Source: JAAYJT01 sp037445555 (GTDB lineage Bacteria; Bacteroidota; Bacteroidia; Bacteroidales; JAAYJT01). Taken from it: 64,000 nt of DNA. The notes below the pieces were generated by a model that was not told the origin of the DNA, did not search any database, and was given only the letters and a program-made list of their open reading frames with translations. A program made the translations under genes and the position numbers. The DNA is taken from assembly GCA_037445555.1 (NCBI GenBank), contig JBBIKG010000009.1, positions 32,632 through 96,631 on the forward strand, given 5' to 3'. Below are positions 17,036 through 25,940 of this stretch, one piece after another; position 1 is the stretch's first letter, and each line of letters opens with the position of its first letter.

Positions 17036-18352
17036 CTATTTCTGTTTGGCCCTAAGCGTTAAACAGGTAACCTCAGGTTTCATTCCGATTCTTGCTGGAA
17101 ACGAAATGTGCCCCAGGCCGGCATTCACATATAAGGATAACTCAACGCCCTCCGAGCGGATTTTGTGGTAGATCCCTTTCCAGTAATGCTTGATAAGTGA
17201 GGCAGGAGAGTAGGAGGCCCTCCCCAGCTTCATGCCCAACTGGAAAGCATGAGTATGCCCCGACAGAGTTAGCTGTGGGTGGTAATCCGACACAAGAACT
17301 TTCTTTTCCCAGAATACCGGATCGTGGGCTAAAAGGATTGTGAAATTAGAGGGCGCAATACCTTCCATCGCCTTTGGAAAATCCACCCTGTCCGGAAACC
17401 GCTTATGAGGACTCCAATGGTCAATACCTGCCACAAAGATTCTTCCGCTTCCCCGATAAATTGCTACATTGCTGTTACGGAGCAGAGTCCAACCGGCCCC
17501 GGTAATCAATTGCTCCATGAGTTTGATGTCGGCTTCTTTATATTCTGGAGCAAACCACTCCAAATAATCGCCAAAGTCGTGATTTCCAAGCACGGCAAAA
17601 ACCCCGTCTTTTGCTTTTAGCGATTCCAGAAACCATGTAAACGGGATGGCTTCTTTGGCGCTGTAATTCACCAGATCGCCTGTGAAGACAACCATGTCGG
17701 GTCCGCATTGGTTGATACATTCTATGGTTCGCATCAATGCCTTTCTGGAGTGAAACCTGCCCAGATGTATGTCAGACAATTGTACGATCTTGTATCCATC
17801 AAATGGCTCGGGTAAGTCATTGAATACGAGTTCATGACTTTCAACCTGCACATCATATACCCAAACAGTTGTACCTAAAGTCAGTAAAAGTGCGAAAACG
17901 AGGTCAAGAGTTATGATGACTGACAAAAATAACTTGGCGTTTCTTTTAAGAGGTTGATTGATTGGTTTATACGACTTGATGTAAAAGACGACATCAAGAA
18001 TCAGAAATGAAATCAGTGGCAATACTTTGAGCAAGCTAAGCATCATTGCAGCCCCCAGCCAGTAAGTTCGCAGTACTCCACCCCACTGCAGGGGATCCAT
18101 GAAGGCCATTGAAGTGAAAAAAAAGAGAGCAAGCGCGGTTGGGGTAAAGATTAGCCATTGCCAGACTTGGCGGGTGTGCCGTAACCCTCTTATTCTGTGT
18201 AAAAACCAGAGCATATAATGATCGGCAACGGGCAGTATCAATAGCATGGGAAGGCGGTCAGCGTACGCCGGAAGTCTCCATGCCCCCAAAACAATGGCTG
18301 CCAAAGTGAGTATTAGCCACAGAAATAGCGATATGACCTGTCTATTCTTCAT
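17036..18352 (-). CDS. Membrane-anchored metallophosphoesterase (YkuE/YaeI-like)
   Basis: A 438-aa protein. The first 160 residues contain about four hydrophobic helices. The remainder is a calcineurin-like phosphoesterase with all dimetal motifs: QLSDIHLGRFHS, VFTGDLVNY, VLGNHDFGDY, LLAHDPVFW and LSGHTHAFQLG. Relatives with this layout are membrane phosphodiesterases; some cleave UDP-diacylglucosamine or other lipid phosphates, but I cannot assign a substrate. The ATG at 18352 is preferred to an upstream TTG at 18361. It is convergent with the glycosyltransferase. Confidence 0.9.
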   Translation of the reverse strand: MKNRQVISLFLWLILTLAAIVLGAWRLPAYADRLPMLLILPVADHYMLWFLHRIRGLRHTRQVWQWLIFTPTALALFFFTSMAFMDPLQWGGVLRTYWLGAAMMLSLLKVLPLISFLILDVVFYIKSYKPINQPLKRNAKLFLSVIITLDLVFALLLTLGTTVWVYDVQVESHELVFNDLPEPFDGYKIVQLSDIHLGRFHSRKALMRTIECINQCGPDMVVFTGDLVNYSAKEAIPFTWFLESLKAKDGVFAVLGNHDFGDYLEWFAPEYKEADIKLMEQLITGAGWTLLRNSNVAIYRGSGRIFVAGIDHWSPHKRFPDRVDFPKAMEGIAPSNFTILLAHDPVFWEKKVLVSDYHPQLTLSGHTHAFQLGMKLGRASYSPASLIKHYWKGIYHKIRSEGVELSLYVNAGLGHISFPARIGMKPEVTCLTLRAKQK

Positions 18353-18592
18353 GTATGCCAATCAGCAAAAATAGTATTTACTTCCAGGCTTTTTGAGTGC
18401 TGAGGCAGATAATGCACCCAGTAAGGTTAAAAGGCAAAATTTGGCAGTTTGGGTCATTGTTTTTGAAAACATTTGCGGCTCTGCCTGTCGGCATTCCAAC
18501 TGAAACATTGGCACCTGCGATCCCCTTTATCCGGATTAGGTGGCGCCAGTCAGCCTGGCTGCCTAGAATCGAATTACCTGGTTTGGGTGTAT

Positions 18593-18630
18593 AAAAAAGT
18601 AGAAGGCAGACCTGTGAAGATCTGCCTTCT
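18593..18630 (-). terminator. Terminator after the tRNA pair
   Basis: A 10-bp stem (AGAAGGCAGA / TCTGCCTTCT) with a 10-base loop. On the minus strand it is followed within two bases by six T. It ends the tRNA-Ser/tRNA-Pro transcript. Confidence 0.85.
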
Positions 18631-18633
18631 TAG

Positions 18634-18709
18634 TCGGGGTAGTAGGATTCGAACCTACGACCCCCTGGTCCCAAACCAGGTGCGCTAGCCGGGCTGCGCT
18701 ATACCCCGA
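18634..18709 (-). tRNA. tRNA-Pro (anticodon TGG)
   Basis: A 76-nt cloverleaf on the minus strand. The acceptor stem pairs TCGGGGT with ACCCCGA, the anticodon arm is CCTGG-TTTGGGA-CCAGG giving anticodon TGG, and the T arm contains GGTTCGAATCC. CCA is not encoded. Confidence 0.95.
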
Positions 18710-18717
18710 AAAACCTG

Positions 18718-18804
18718 CGGTGAAGGGGGGATTCGAACCCCCGGTACCGTTTCCAGTACGACAGTTTAGCAAACTGTTGGTTTAAGCCACTCACCCACCT
18801 CACC
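18718..18804 (-). tRNA. tRNA-Ser (anticodon GCT)
   Basis: An 87-nt class II tRNA on the minus strand. The anticodon arm ACAGT-TTGCTAA-ACTGT gives GCT, a long variable arm follows (GTACTGGAAACGGTAC), and the T arm contains GGTTCGAATCC. It lies 8 bp ahead of tRNA-Pro and is probably co-transcribed with it. Confidence 0.95.
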
Positions 18805-18971
18805 ATTTCGATAAAAGAACGTACCCAACTAATTAACAACGTGATTGAGCGTGTCAGGGATCGACGTTTTTAGGGGTTGCAAAATTACAAAAAACCTTCA
18901 TTTATGCAAATGGGCAGTAATATTTATATCAACACATATCCATCCACGGTAAAATTGGCGCCATCTCAAGC

Positions 18972-19004
18972 AAAAAGGGCTGCTTTCTGTCGAAAGCAAC
19001 CCTT
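18972..19004 (-). terminator. Terminator of the FadL-type porin gene
   Basis: A 13-bp stem with one G-T pair (AAGGGTTGCTTTC / GAAAGCAGCCCTT on the minus strand) closes a 4-base loop and is followed by five T. Confidence 0.85.
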
Positions 19005-19024
19005 CTTGACTTAAGACTTATAAT

Positions 19025-20644
19025 TTAGAAGCTATACTCAATGCCGAGGGCAATCACAGAAGCCGAGCGATTGTATGTTTCCTGATAGTATTCCTTACTG
19101 GTGCCAAATGGGACGGCAGCGGTCTTGAAATCCTGAATGTACCAGGTGTTCATACCACCCAGATTGATGCTAAGCTTATCATTGTGTATATACTTGATAC
19201 CGCCTCCAAGGCTGTTGGTCGAAAGGCTGTGACTCTGATCGCTCTGATACATTGAATTCACTCCCGTCTGGGTTCTCAGGTATCCGAGGCTGAGAACGAA
19301 CTTGTCGAAGAGGGTATATTCAAGCCCGCCAGCCGCTTCCCAGAGGTTTTTATCAATCACCACTTTGTTTTCAACAAAACTTCCACCCACTTTTTTGCCA
19401 TAATCGGCCTGCCGATCGAGATACATGTGGTATCCGCCATGCAGCTTCAGGTTATCAGTAGCCTGAACCGATATGCCGGCAGCTAGCATTGAAGGCATAT
19501 CGTTCGGAGTTTCGGCGCCATCGGGGAACAGATTCACATCATCCTTGGTAGTTTTGTTTACCACGTTCATGCTGGCACGATGCTCATACTTAAGACCAAT
19601 ATTCACTTGGTCTGATACTTTGAAATTCACGCCTATGATGGGAACAAAACCTGAACCTGTCTGTTTGGCATCCAGCTCTTTGTCCTTGGTGCCGTTTGCG
19701 TTGTTAGTCATGGCTGTGGCATTGGCTGCATAGGATGCCGATGCTCCGTCAAAAAAGGCTTTGGCCTGTGCAATGGTCATATTTGCAGGGCTTCCTCCAA
19801 GTGAGGTAATGGTGCCCTGAAGCTGTGAAATCTGAGCGGCCGTCAGCCCGGCAGCCGTGCCATTGGACAGAAGCACTCCACCACCGCCCGCATTGATAAT
19901 CGGCTGAAGCGAAGTACCCGTACCAGCCAATACGGTAGAGAGGTTTGAAAGGTAAGCCGAAAAAGCAGTGAAGAAGTCCGTCGCCTTGACCATGTTGCCT
20001 GTAAAGCCGGCAGCCGGGAAGTTCGGATTGATCTGAATGTTCTTCAAATACCCATTATACGAATTTGAGATACTCAGGTAGCGCAGGCCTACGGCAACCG
20101 AAAGCTGATCGTTTACTTGGTAAGCGGCTGTTCCCTGTACACCCCAGATAATAGATTTAGCTTGAAAATCAACATCCATTGAGTATTTTGTGGTGGTAAC
20201 TCCGGCGGCTGTCAGCGATCTCGGTAATGTGGCAGGCTGGTTTTCGAGTGAGGGCAGCCCGTCCTCGAAGGCTGCACTGCCGCCACCTCCAATCGGGTTT
20301 ACCGAAAGGGCGAAAGCCAGTTTGTTTTTCTTGTATACTCCGTACAGTGAAGGGAAAAGGGGTGCAGTAACTCCACCCACAAACTCTTTGGTATTGGCGG
20401 GTAGATAGGAGTTGCCGATGGTGCGGGTTTGCTTGATATACTGATTGTTTACCGACAGATGGAATCCATCTCTGAGAAACGAAATTCCTGCCGGATTATA
20501 ATACACGGCCTCGATACCGAGGGTGGCATCCTGAGCTGGCATGCGAATAAACGATGCGCTCTGGTTGGTGTTGGTGACAATGCCACCGGCTAGAACGATG
20601 GCGGAAATTGCTGCGAAACCTAGGGTGAATAATGCTTTTTTCAT
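19025..20644 (-). CDS. OMPP1/FadL/TodX family outer-membrane transporter
   Basis: A 539-aa outer-membrane beta-barrel for hydrophobic compounds. From ATG 20644 it has a signal peptide (MKKALFTLGFAAISAIVLAG), then the FadL hatch signature with SASFIRMPAQDATLGIEAVYYNPAG, and ends with a C-terminal aromatic beta strand (GIEYSF). Alternating amphipathic strands fill the C-terminal half. The long Ala/Gly/Thr-rich insert at about residues 220-310 is an extracellular-loop-like region. The gene is monocistronic, with a matching promoter and terminator. An upstream in-frame start at 20680 would place 12 residues before the signal peptide and overlap the promoter. Confidence 0.9.
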   Translation of the reverse strand: MKKALFTLGFAAISAIVLAGGIVTNTNQSASFIRMPAQDATLGIEAVYYNPAGISFLRDGFHLSVNNQYIKQTRTIGNSYLPANTKEFVGGVTAPLFPSLYGVYKKNKLAFALSVNPIGGGGSAAFEDGLPSLENQPATLPRSLTAAGVTTTKYSMDVDFQAKSIIWGVQGTAAYQVNDQLSVAVGLRYLSISNSYNGYLKNIQINPNFPAAGFTGNMVKATDFFTAFSAYLSNLSTVLAGTGTSLQPIINAGGGGVLLSNGTAAGLTAAQISQLQGTITSLGGSPANMTIAQAKAFFDGASASYAANATAMTNNANGTKDKELDAKQTGSGFVPIIGVNFKVSDQVNIGLKYEHRASMNVVNKTTKDDVNLFPDGAETPNDMPSMLAAGISVQATDNLKLHGGYHMYLDRQADYGKKVGGSFVENKVVIDKNLWEAAGGLEYTLFDKFVLSLGYLRTQTGVNSMYQSDQSHSLSTNSLGGGIKYIHNDKLSINLGGMNTWYIQDFKTAAVPFGTSKEYYQETYNRSASVIALGIEYSF

Positions 20645-20667
20645 GTTTTCTGTTTTGGTTAGCAGGG

Positions 20668-20698
20668 CAAATTTAGACAACTTTGTGAAATTTCCAAA
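20668..20698 (-). promoter_or_regulatory. Bacteroidetes promoter of the FadL-type porin
   Basis: On the minus strand TTTG is followed by exactly 19 bases and then TAAATTTG, matching the -33/-7 consensus and spacing for the Bacteroidetes primary sigma factor. It ends 24 bp before the ATG at 20644. This is the best promoter in the window. Confidence 0.75.
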
Positions 20699-20858
20699 TC
20701 AATAAGTAATTTTTACAATCTCATTGTCTTGTATGTGAGATAATTATTTCCGGAGAGGCTTTTCTTGAGTTCTTGAAACTGATCCCCTTAATACTGGCAG
20801 ACTATTTGTGTACATTAGGCGTTTATAGATATGGACTGATAAAAACCCATTACTACTT

Positions 20859-21569
20859 ATGATACTCAGATGCTTTCATTGTCTGTTGCTAACTGTCCTT
20901 TTTGTTCAAGGTGCGTTTACCCAGCCACATGGCGGACAAAATCAGACTGATTCTAAAGGCTTGAAACAAGGATTTTGGAGAAAAGTAAACCCTGACGGAT
21001 CAGTAATCTACGAAGGGACATTTGTTGACGACAAACCTTCCGGTGAATTCATCTATTATTATCCTGGCGGAAAAGTGAAAACACGTATGCAGTTTGACGC
21101 AAACGGAAATAAAGCTGAGACAAGGTTCTTTTATCAAAGCGGGGCATTGCAGGCGCAAGGCATGTATGCGAATCAGAAAAAAGAAGGGGAGTGGATATTT
21201 TTTAATGAAAAAGGTGAGAAACTGTCCGAAGAAAATTACCTGCATGACTTGAAACATGGTATTTGTCGCGATTTTTATCCAGGCGGAACTTTGGTAGAGG
21301 AATGCAACTACCACCATGGCCTGAAACATGGCTTATGGAAGCAGTTCAATGAGGATGGCAAGATGAAAGCTCAGGTGAATTACGAAAAAGGATTGCAACA
21401 GGGCCAGGCTTATTATTATTACCCCAATGGTGAAATTTATATCACAGGGCTATATACCGAAGGCCTCAAACATGGCACCTGGACTTATTACTCTTTTGAT
21501 GGAGAAGTTGAAAGAATAGAAAAATGGGTTGCAGGGCAATTTGTTGAACCACAACCTCAGCCCGAGTGA
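20859..21569 (+). CDS. Exported MORN-repeat protein (YwqK family)
   Basis: A 236-aa protein with an N-terminal signal peptide (about 1-21, ending AFTQ) followed by about eight MORN-like repeats of the form G-x-W-x-x-Y/F-x-x-G-x-x. Examples are KQGFWRKVNPDGSVIYEG, SGEFIYYYPGGKVK and HGTWTYYSFDGEV. Such proteins form extended beta-hairpin ladders. Some databases label them as antitoxins of the YwqK family, but there is no toxin gene beside it and export argues against that role. The C-terminus overlaps the convergent HAD gene by 13 bp. Confidence 0.85.
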   Translation: MILRCFHCLLLTVLFVQGAFTQPHGGQNQTDSKGLKQGFWRKVNPDGSVIYEGTFVDDKPSGEFIYYYPGGKVKTRMQFDANGNKAETRFFYQSGALQAQGMYANQKKEGEWIFFNEKGEKLSEENYLHDLKHGICRDFYPGGTLVEECNYHHGLKHGLWKQFNEDGKMKAQVNYEKGLQQGQAYYYYPNGEIYITGLYTEGLKHGTWTYYSFDGEVERIEKWVAGQFVEPQPQPE

Positions 21570-22222
21570 TGATTGAGCAGATTACCCAACTCCTCCATTT
21601 TATCAACCACCGTACAACCCAGCGAACTGAGCCTGTCGGCAATCTGGTGCCCGTTTGTAACCAGTACACACTGCCAGCCCTGTCCTTTAGCAACCTCAAA
21701 ATCATGCACAGTATCCCCTATCAGAAGTACTGAGTACGGATGCCCGTTCAGATGACCTGCCAGCCATTGTGCGGCATCATCTTTCCCGTGGGCAAAATGG
21801 TCGCCCGTACCGGCAACCATCTCAAAATAATGCCGGATTCCTTTTTGCACCAGCGACGACTCAAGCATCTGCTGTTCCATAGCCGAGAGTACGAACTGCC
21901 GGTATTCCTTTTTATGCAAATGCTCAAGCGTATCCCTGACTTCGGGGAAAAGCCTGCTGAAGGGTAGTTTCTGACGGTAAAGGTCAATGAATTCGACGGC
22001 CATCACATCGAAAGGCTCAGCCGAAAAATCGAACCCGACCTTTTCATAGTAATCTTTTACCGGAAACCCGAAAACTGACCTGTACCTGTCGGTACTCAGC
22101 TCTTCGAGATTTCGCCTCCTGAGCATCTGGTTAATTGAATCTACGCAGGTTTGAACGTCATCGAGCAAAGTGCCGTTCCAGTCCCACACCAGGGTTTTTA
22201 TGGTTGAAATATCGAGTTTCAC
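21557..22222 (-). CDS. HAD-family phosphatase (phosphoglycolate phosphatase-like)
   Basis: A 221-aa cytoplasmic HAD hydrolase. Motif I is WDWNGTLLDD, with the nucleophile Asp and acid Asp/Asn positions; motif II is VLSAMEQQM; a Lys lies before the GTGDHFAHGKDD segment; motif IV is LLIGDTVHDFEVA. A four-helix cap between motifs I and II fits the PGP/beta-phosphoglucomutase group. The start is a GTG at 22222, 11 residues before motif I, and no nearer ATG exists. The substrate is likely a small sugar or glycolate phosphate. Confidence 0.88.
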   Translation of the reverse strand: MKLDISTIKTLVWDWNGTLLDDVQTCVDSINQMLRRRNLEELSTDRYRSVFGFPVKDYYEKVGFDFSAEPFDVMAVEFIDLYRQKLPFSRLFPEVRDTLEHLHKKEYRQFVLSAMEQQMLESSLVQKGIRHYFEMVAGTGDHFAHGKDDAAQWLAGHLNGHPYSVLLIGDTVHDFEVAKGQGWQCVLVTNGHQIADRLSSLGCTVVDKMEELGNLLNHHSG

Positions 22223-22288
22223 ATGGCAAAACTAACAAATATCCCCTTCTCGACATAGGGCGATGATGCCCCGTTGATTCAAGCATTG

Positions 22289-22296
22289 TATATTTG
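22289..22296 (+). promoter_or_regulatory. -7 promoter element for the DUF4293 gene
   Basis: TATATTTG, an exact TAnnTTTG match, 22 bp before the ATG at 22319. Its position supports that start over an upstream in-frame codon at 22274. Confidence 0.45.
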
Positions 22297-22318
22297 CAGC
22301 AATTTATCCGCCAAACGT

Positions 22319-22771
22319 ATGATTCAGAGAATTCAATCCATTTTACTGCTTCTGGCAGGTGTTGCCGTTGCGCTGATGTTTTTTTTTCCGGTAGCCAGTT
22401 TTTATGGCAATGAGTCTTATTTCAGTTTTGGGATTACAGGCGTATCAGATGCCGCGCTGGTAGCCATCACCACCTGGCCATTACAAGCAACTGCCATCCT
22501 ACTCACGGTGTTGTCGTTGCTGAGCATTTTCCTATTTAAAAACCGTATGGCTCAGTACCGTGTTGTGCGATTTGCGTTGCTGGTTGACCTGGGATTCATC
22601 ATCATGATGTATTTTGGATATATCGACGTGATCGTGAAAAAAGCCAACGTCAGCGCCCAGTTTGAGGCGGGCACTTATTTTCCGCTTGTTGCCATTGTGC
22701 TGTTGCTTCTGGCGGCACGCGCCATTCTTAGTGACGAAAAGAAGGTAAAAGCCGCCGACCGTTTGAGGTAG
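22319..22771 (+). CDS. DUF4293 family membrane protein
   Basis: A 150-aa inner-membrane protein with four predicted hydrophobic helices. The start MIQRIQSILLLLAGVAV is characteristic of DUF4293, a family confined to Bacteroidetes. A polar loop (residues about 30-50) follows the first helix, and the C-terminus is charged (DEKKVKAADRLR). The function is unknown. It stands alone between convergent genes. Confidence 0.85.
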   Translation: MIQRIQSILLLLAGVAVALMFFFPVASFYGNESYFSFGITGVSDAALVAITTWPLQATAILLTVLSLLSIFLFKNRMAQYRVVRFALLVDLGFIIMMYFGYIDVIVKKANVSAQFEAGTYFPLVAIVLLLLAARAILSDEKKVKAADRLR

Positions 22772-22777
22772 AAACAG

Positions 22778-23281
22778 TTATTGTTTGCGAGGCAAATCGA
22801 ACACCTCCAGGTTTTGAGCCCTTCTTTTGATAATTTCCAACCTAATCATCGTGATGTGGGTGTGAAAACCTGATTTTCCGGCCGCACCCGGGTTGATGTG
22901 CAGCAGGGAGTGACCTGGATCAAATTGTACTTTAAGGATATGGGAATGCCCGCAGGCAAAGATTTCCGGCTGGTGTGCCCTTATGAGTTTGAGGGCTTGC
23001 GGATCATACCTGCCCGGATACCCTCCTATATGTGTGAGCAATATGCGAGCCCCGGCGCAGTCGAACACCTGAAATGAAGGATAATTTAATCTTATTATCT
23101 GGTCGTCAATATTTCCGTGCACTGCACGGAGTGGCTTAAACGCACGCAGGGTTTCGGCGACGCCGATGCTGCCGATATCACCGCAATGCCAGATTTCATC
23201 GATTCCTGCAAAAAAGCTGTACAGCTGTTCAGGAAAACTTCCGTGAGTATCAGACAACACCCCGACCTTTATTACATCCAT
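22778..23281 (-). CDS. YfcE/MJ0936-type metallophosphodiesterase
   Basis: A 167-aa small calcineurin-like phosphoesterase. The motifs are VGVLSDTHG, WHCGDIGS, VHGNIDDQ, THIGGYPG and CGHSHILK, all in the right order. Relatives hydrolyse phosphodiester bonds with Mn2+ or Ni2+; the physiological substrate is unsettled. The ATG at 23281 overlaps the end of corA by 10 bp, so the two are translationally linked. The longer frame upstream lies wholly inside corA and is not used. Confidence 0.9.
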   Translation of the reverse strand: MDVIKVGVLSDTHGSFPEQLYSFFAGIDEIWHCGDIGSIGVAETLRAFKPLRAVHGNIDDQIIRLNYPSFQVFDCAGARILLTHIGGYPGRYDPQALKLIRAHQPEIFACGHSHILKVQFDPGHSLLHINPGAAGKSGFHTHITMIRLEIIKRRAQNLEVFDLPRKQ

Positions 23282-24336
23282 CGCTTTCGTCTTATATACC
23301 AGATCAAACCTAATGCCACCAATGACATTAACCCCAGGGCAAAAGCATACCCGTAACGCCATTCCAGCTCAGGCATAAAACGGAAATTCATTCCGTAGAT
23401 GCCTGCAATAAATGTAAGAGGCATAAAAATGGTGGCGAAGATGGTAAGTGTCTTCATTACGTTGTTCATGCGGTTTGAAGTTACAGCCATATGCAGCTCC
23501 ATGAGGCTGGTAATACCTTCCCGCTGCGAATCAAGCCCTTGTGCGAGATAGTTCAGATGGTCGAGGACGTCGTCAAAATAATTGTAGGTGGCTTCCTCGA
23601 TAAGGCCGATGTTCTTAAGTTTGATTTTCCGAAGTTCTTCGCGAAGCGGAAGCACACAGCGCTTCATCTGCATCAGGTCTTTTTTGCAGGTAAGCATGGT
23701 CTGCGATATACCGGTGGTTTGGTTGGCAAGTAACGATTCCTCTACCAGGTCAATGTTTTCGTCGAGGTGATCAAGGATGAGATAATAATTATCCACTATA
23801 GTATCGGCCAGTCGGTAGAACAGGTAATCACAGCCACGTTTGCGTATCAGTCCTTTGTCGGAGCGTATGTTTTCGCGAATGCTTTCAAAAACATCCCCGT
23901 CCTTTTCCTGGAAGGTGAGCAAATAATTGCGCCCCAGAATCATGCTGACATGTTCCTGATCGATTGCCCCGTCAACCATGCGAAGCATTTTCAGAGTCAT
24001 AAAAAGATAATCGCCAAAGTCTTCGATCTTTGGCATATGATCGGTGTGCAGAATGTCTTCGAGCACCAGGGGGTGTATCCCGAACTGGACACCTATGGAT
24101 TCAATGATCGACGTGTCATGAAGCCCGTTAATATTGATCCAGTTTACTTTTCCCTGAGCGAGATTCTCTTTCAGATGATATGCGTCGGCATATATTTTCG
24201 AAGAATACGAGTTAGCATCATATTGGTAAAACTCGATAGTTACTTTATCCTGCCTCTTTTCGGCAGTATACACGAGTGTTCCCGGCATGAGGCCTGGTTT
24301 CTTGCTCATTGAGCGTTTCTTTCGTTTTGTTTTCAT
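23272..24336 (-). CDS. corA: CorA-type magnesium/cobalt channel
   Basis: A 354-aa protein. A large soluble N-terminal domain (mixed alpha/beta then long helices) leads to two C-terminal membrane helices. The selectivity signature YGMNF follows the first helix (near residue 315) and is followed by RFMPEL in the loop, as in CorA proteins. The C-terminus is basic (RRKRWM). The protein forms a pentameric Mg2+ channel in the inner membrane. It is the first gene of a two-gene unit with the YfcE-like phosphoesterase. Confidence 0.95.
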   Translation of the reverse strand: MKTKRKKRSMSKKPGLMPGTLVYTAEKRQDKVTIEFYQYDANSYSSKIYADAYHLKENLAQGKVNWININGLHDTSIIESIGVQFGIHPLVLEDILHTDHMPKIEDFGDYLFMTLKMLRMVDGAIDQEHVSMILGRNYLLTFQEKDGDVFESIRENIRSDKGLIRKRGCDYLFYRLADTIVDNYYLILDHLDENIDLVEESLLANQTTGISQTMLTCKKDLMQMKRCVLPLREELRKIKLKNIGLIEEATYNYFDDVLDHLNYLAQGLDSQREGITSLMELHMAVTSNRMNNVMKTLTIFATIFMPLTFIAGIYGMNFRFMPELEWRYGYAFALGLMSLVALGLIWYIRRKRWM

Positions 24337-24438
24337 GACCGAATTTTCACTAAGCTAAATATCCATCCTTTCTCTTTGGTACCCGTTGCAGGAAATCAAC
24401 GTAGAAGATCAGCAATAAACCTACCGTGGTCTAGAAAA

Positions 24439-25866
24439 TCATTCCTTTTGCCTGAGTTCAAATTTTATTTCGCTGATTATTTCCGGGATAGATTCTTCTA
24501 GGTAGTCCAACAATTCGAGTATTTTTCCTGCTTTGTATTTGTTTTGCATAACCCGACGAGCTGACTCAACAATCTTGTTTTTAAGCTGTTCGCGTGGTTG
24601 CTTGTCTTCCATGAACTGGGCAACCTCCGTGAACCAAAACAGAATAGGCATGTATACTGAGGTGCCGATGATTTTTTTCTCTTTTTCGGTCAGATTGTAT
24701 CGTTTTGCCAGCCAAAGCAACTTAGCGTATTTAGATGCGCTTATCAACGCTTGGGCATAAGCCGAGAAAAACAGATGCCACCGGGTTTCAAATATTTCTT
24801 TCTTATAAGCCTCAAAAAATGTAGTGGCATAGCTGACGGCGTTTTTTGCCTTTCCGTTGTAAATGAGCGTACGAATATAGAAACTTACGAAACCGATCTT
24901 ATTGTAGTAGCTGCTGGTTTTTTTTAGTTCCGGCATCGACTCATTCATGAGCGTTAAGGCTTTGGCGTATTTTTTACTGCGCAGCAATACTCCACACAGG
25001 TTGGCAAGGTAAAAAAGGTAGTCGCTGTTTTTCTGCCGTATGGAAAGATATCCGTAATGTTCGGCCAGGCTCAGTTCGTTCAGCTTGCTGTGCATCATGG
25101 CGCGGTTTGAGTAATAGTTGGCCAAAACCCTTTTTGAGTAGAATGCACCGTTCGTAAATTCCTTATCAAGCGCATTATACAGCGATCTGAGGTTCTCAAA
25201 TTCCCGGTAGTTGTAAAACAAAAAAGTGAGCCTTACTGCTGCCCGGTAGCGGGTGTACCCGTCAAGGGTATTGTCATTAAAAGTGTCGAGCAGGAATGCG
25301 CTGAAATGGATAGGTTCGGCATCTAGAGTTTCATGTTGCCGGATGATTTCCTCGGCTGCCCTGTCGAGCTGGTTGTTTATGGCTATGCTGCGCTGGTATG
25401 AGCCTTGATGCGCCTGAAGATAGTTACTGGTAATTTTATGATATCTGGTACGGACCCGAATCAGCAGGAAATCTCTGAAATACTGAAGTAATTCATAAAA
25501 CTTAAGAAAATAATAATGCGATGGGGTAATCATACGTACGAACGAAATGATCTGTTTTTCTTCCTCGGGCAGTATCGAATCAGTCATCACCTGCTTTTCG
25601 GTAGCCAGCAGCCATTCATAAAATTTATCTACCTCTTCATGGTCCAGGGTTTCAGTAATCCAACCTTTTATATATGAATACACGCGCTTATCGATTCCCT
25701 GATCGAATGGCAACTGATTTTCAGGATGATGGGAGTTGTGGTGTATGATTTGGAGGATGGCTCGGTTATTTTCCTTAACAAATCTGCTGCGGCCAAGCAG
25801 CAGGTCGGTTTCATGGGGATACAACTTACCTGCAAAATCAACAAAAGCTGTAAGCTTATGTTTCAT
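24439..25866 (-). CDS. Large helical (TPR-like) protein of unknown function
   Basis: A 475-aa protein that I cannot assign to a family. It is almost entirely alpha-helical in composition, with repeated pairs of helices such as AVRLTFLFYNYREFENLRSL, HYGYLSIRQKN and YAKALTLMNESMPEL. This is the pattern of an irregular TPR or other alpha-solenoid scaffold. No signal peptide, membrane helix or catalytic motif is seen. ATG 25866 is used; an ATG-less extension upstream adds only eight residues. It stands apart from its neighbours. A protein-binding or scaffold role is an inference from the fold. Confidence 0.75.
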   Translation of the reverse strand: MKHKLTAFVDFAGKLYPHETDLLLGRSRFVKENNRAILQIIHHNSHHPENQLPFDQGIDKRVYSYIKGWITETLDHEEVDKFYEWLLATEKQVMTDSILPEEEKQIISFVRMITPSHYYFLKFYELLQYFRDFLLIRVRTRYHKITSNYLQAHQGSYQRSIAINNQLDRAAEEIIRQHETLDAEPIHFSAFLLDTFNDNTLDGYTRYRAAVRLTFLFYNYREFENLRSLYNALDKEFTNGAFYSKRVLANYYSNRAMMHSKLNELSLAEHYGYLSIRQKNSDYLFYLANLCGVLLRSKKYAKALTLMNESMPELKKTSSYYNKIGFVSFYIRTLIYNGKAKNAVSYATTFFEAYKKEIFETRWHLFFSAYAQALISASKYAKLLWLAKRYNLTEKEKKIIGTSVYMPILFWFTEVAQFMEDKQPREQLKNKIVESARRVMQNKYKAGKILELLDYLEESIPEIISEIKFELRQKE

Positions 25867-25884
25867 ATTTTTTTGCCATGAAAA

Positions 25885-25918
25885 TAACAAAAAAGGAGGC
25901 GTGTCGCAGCCTCCTTTT
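25885..25918 (-). terminator. Terminator of the envelope hydrolase operon
   Basis: On the minus strand GAAAAGGAGGC and GCCTCCTTTTTT form a stem of about 10 bp around an 8-base loop, followed by the T-run. Confidence 0.85.
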
Positions 25919-25940
25919 CAAAAGAATTATAAGTTTATGG

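Noticed and set aside
20859..21569. Antitoxin of a toxin-antitoxin pair
   Set aside because: The family label exists, but the protein has a signal peptide and no toxin gene lies beside it.
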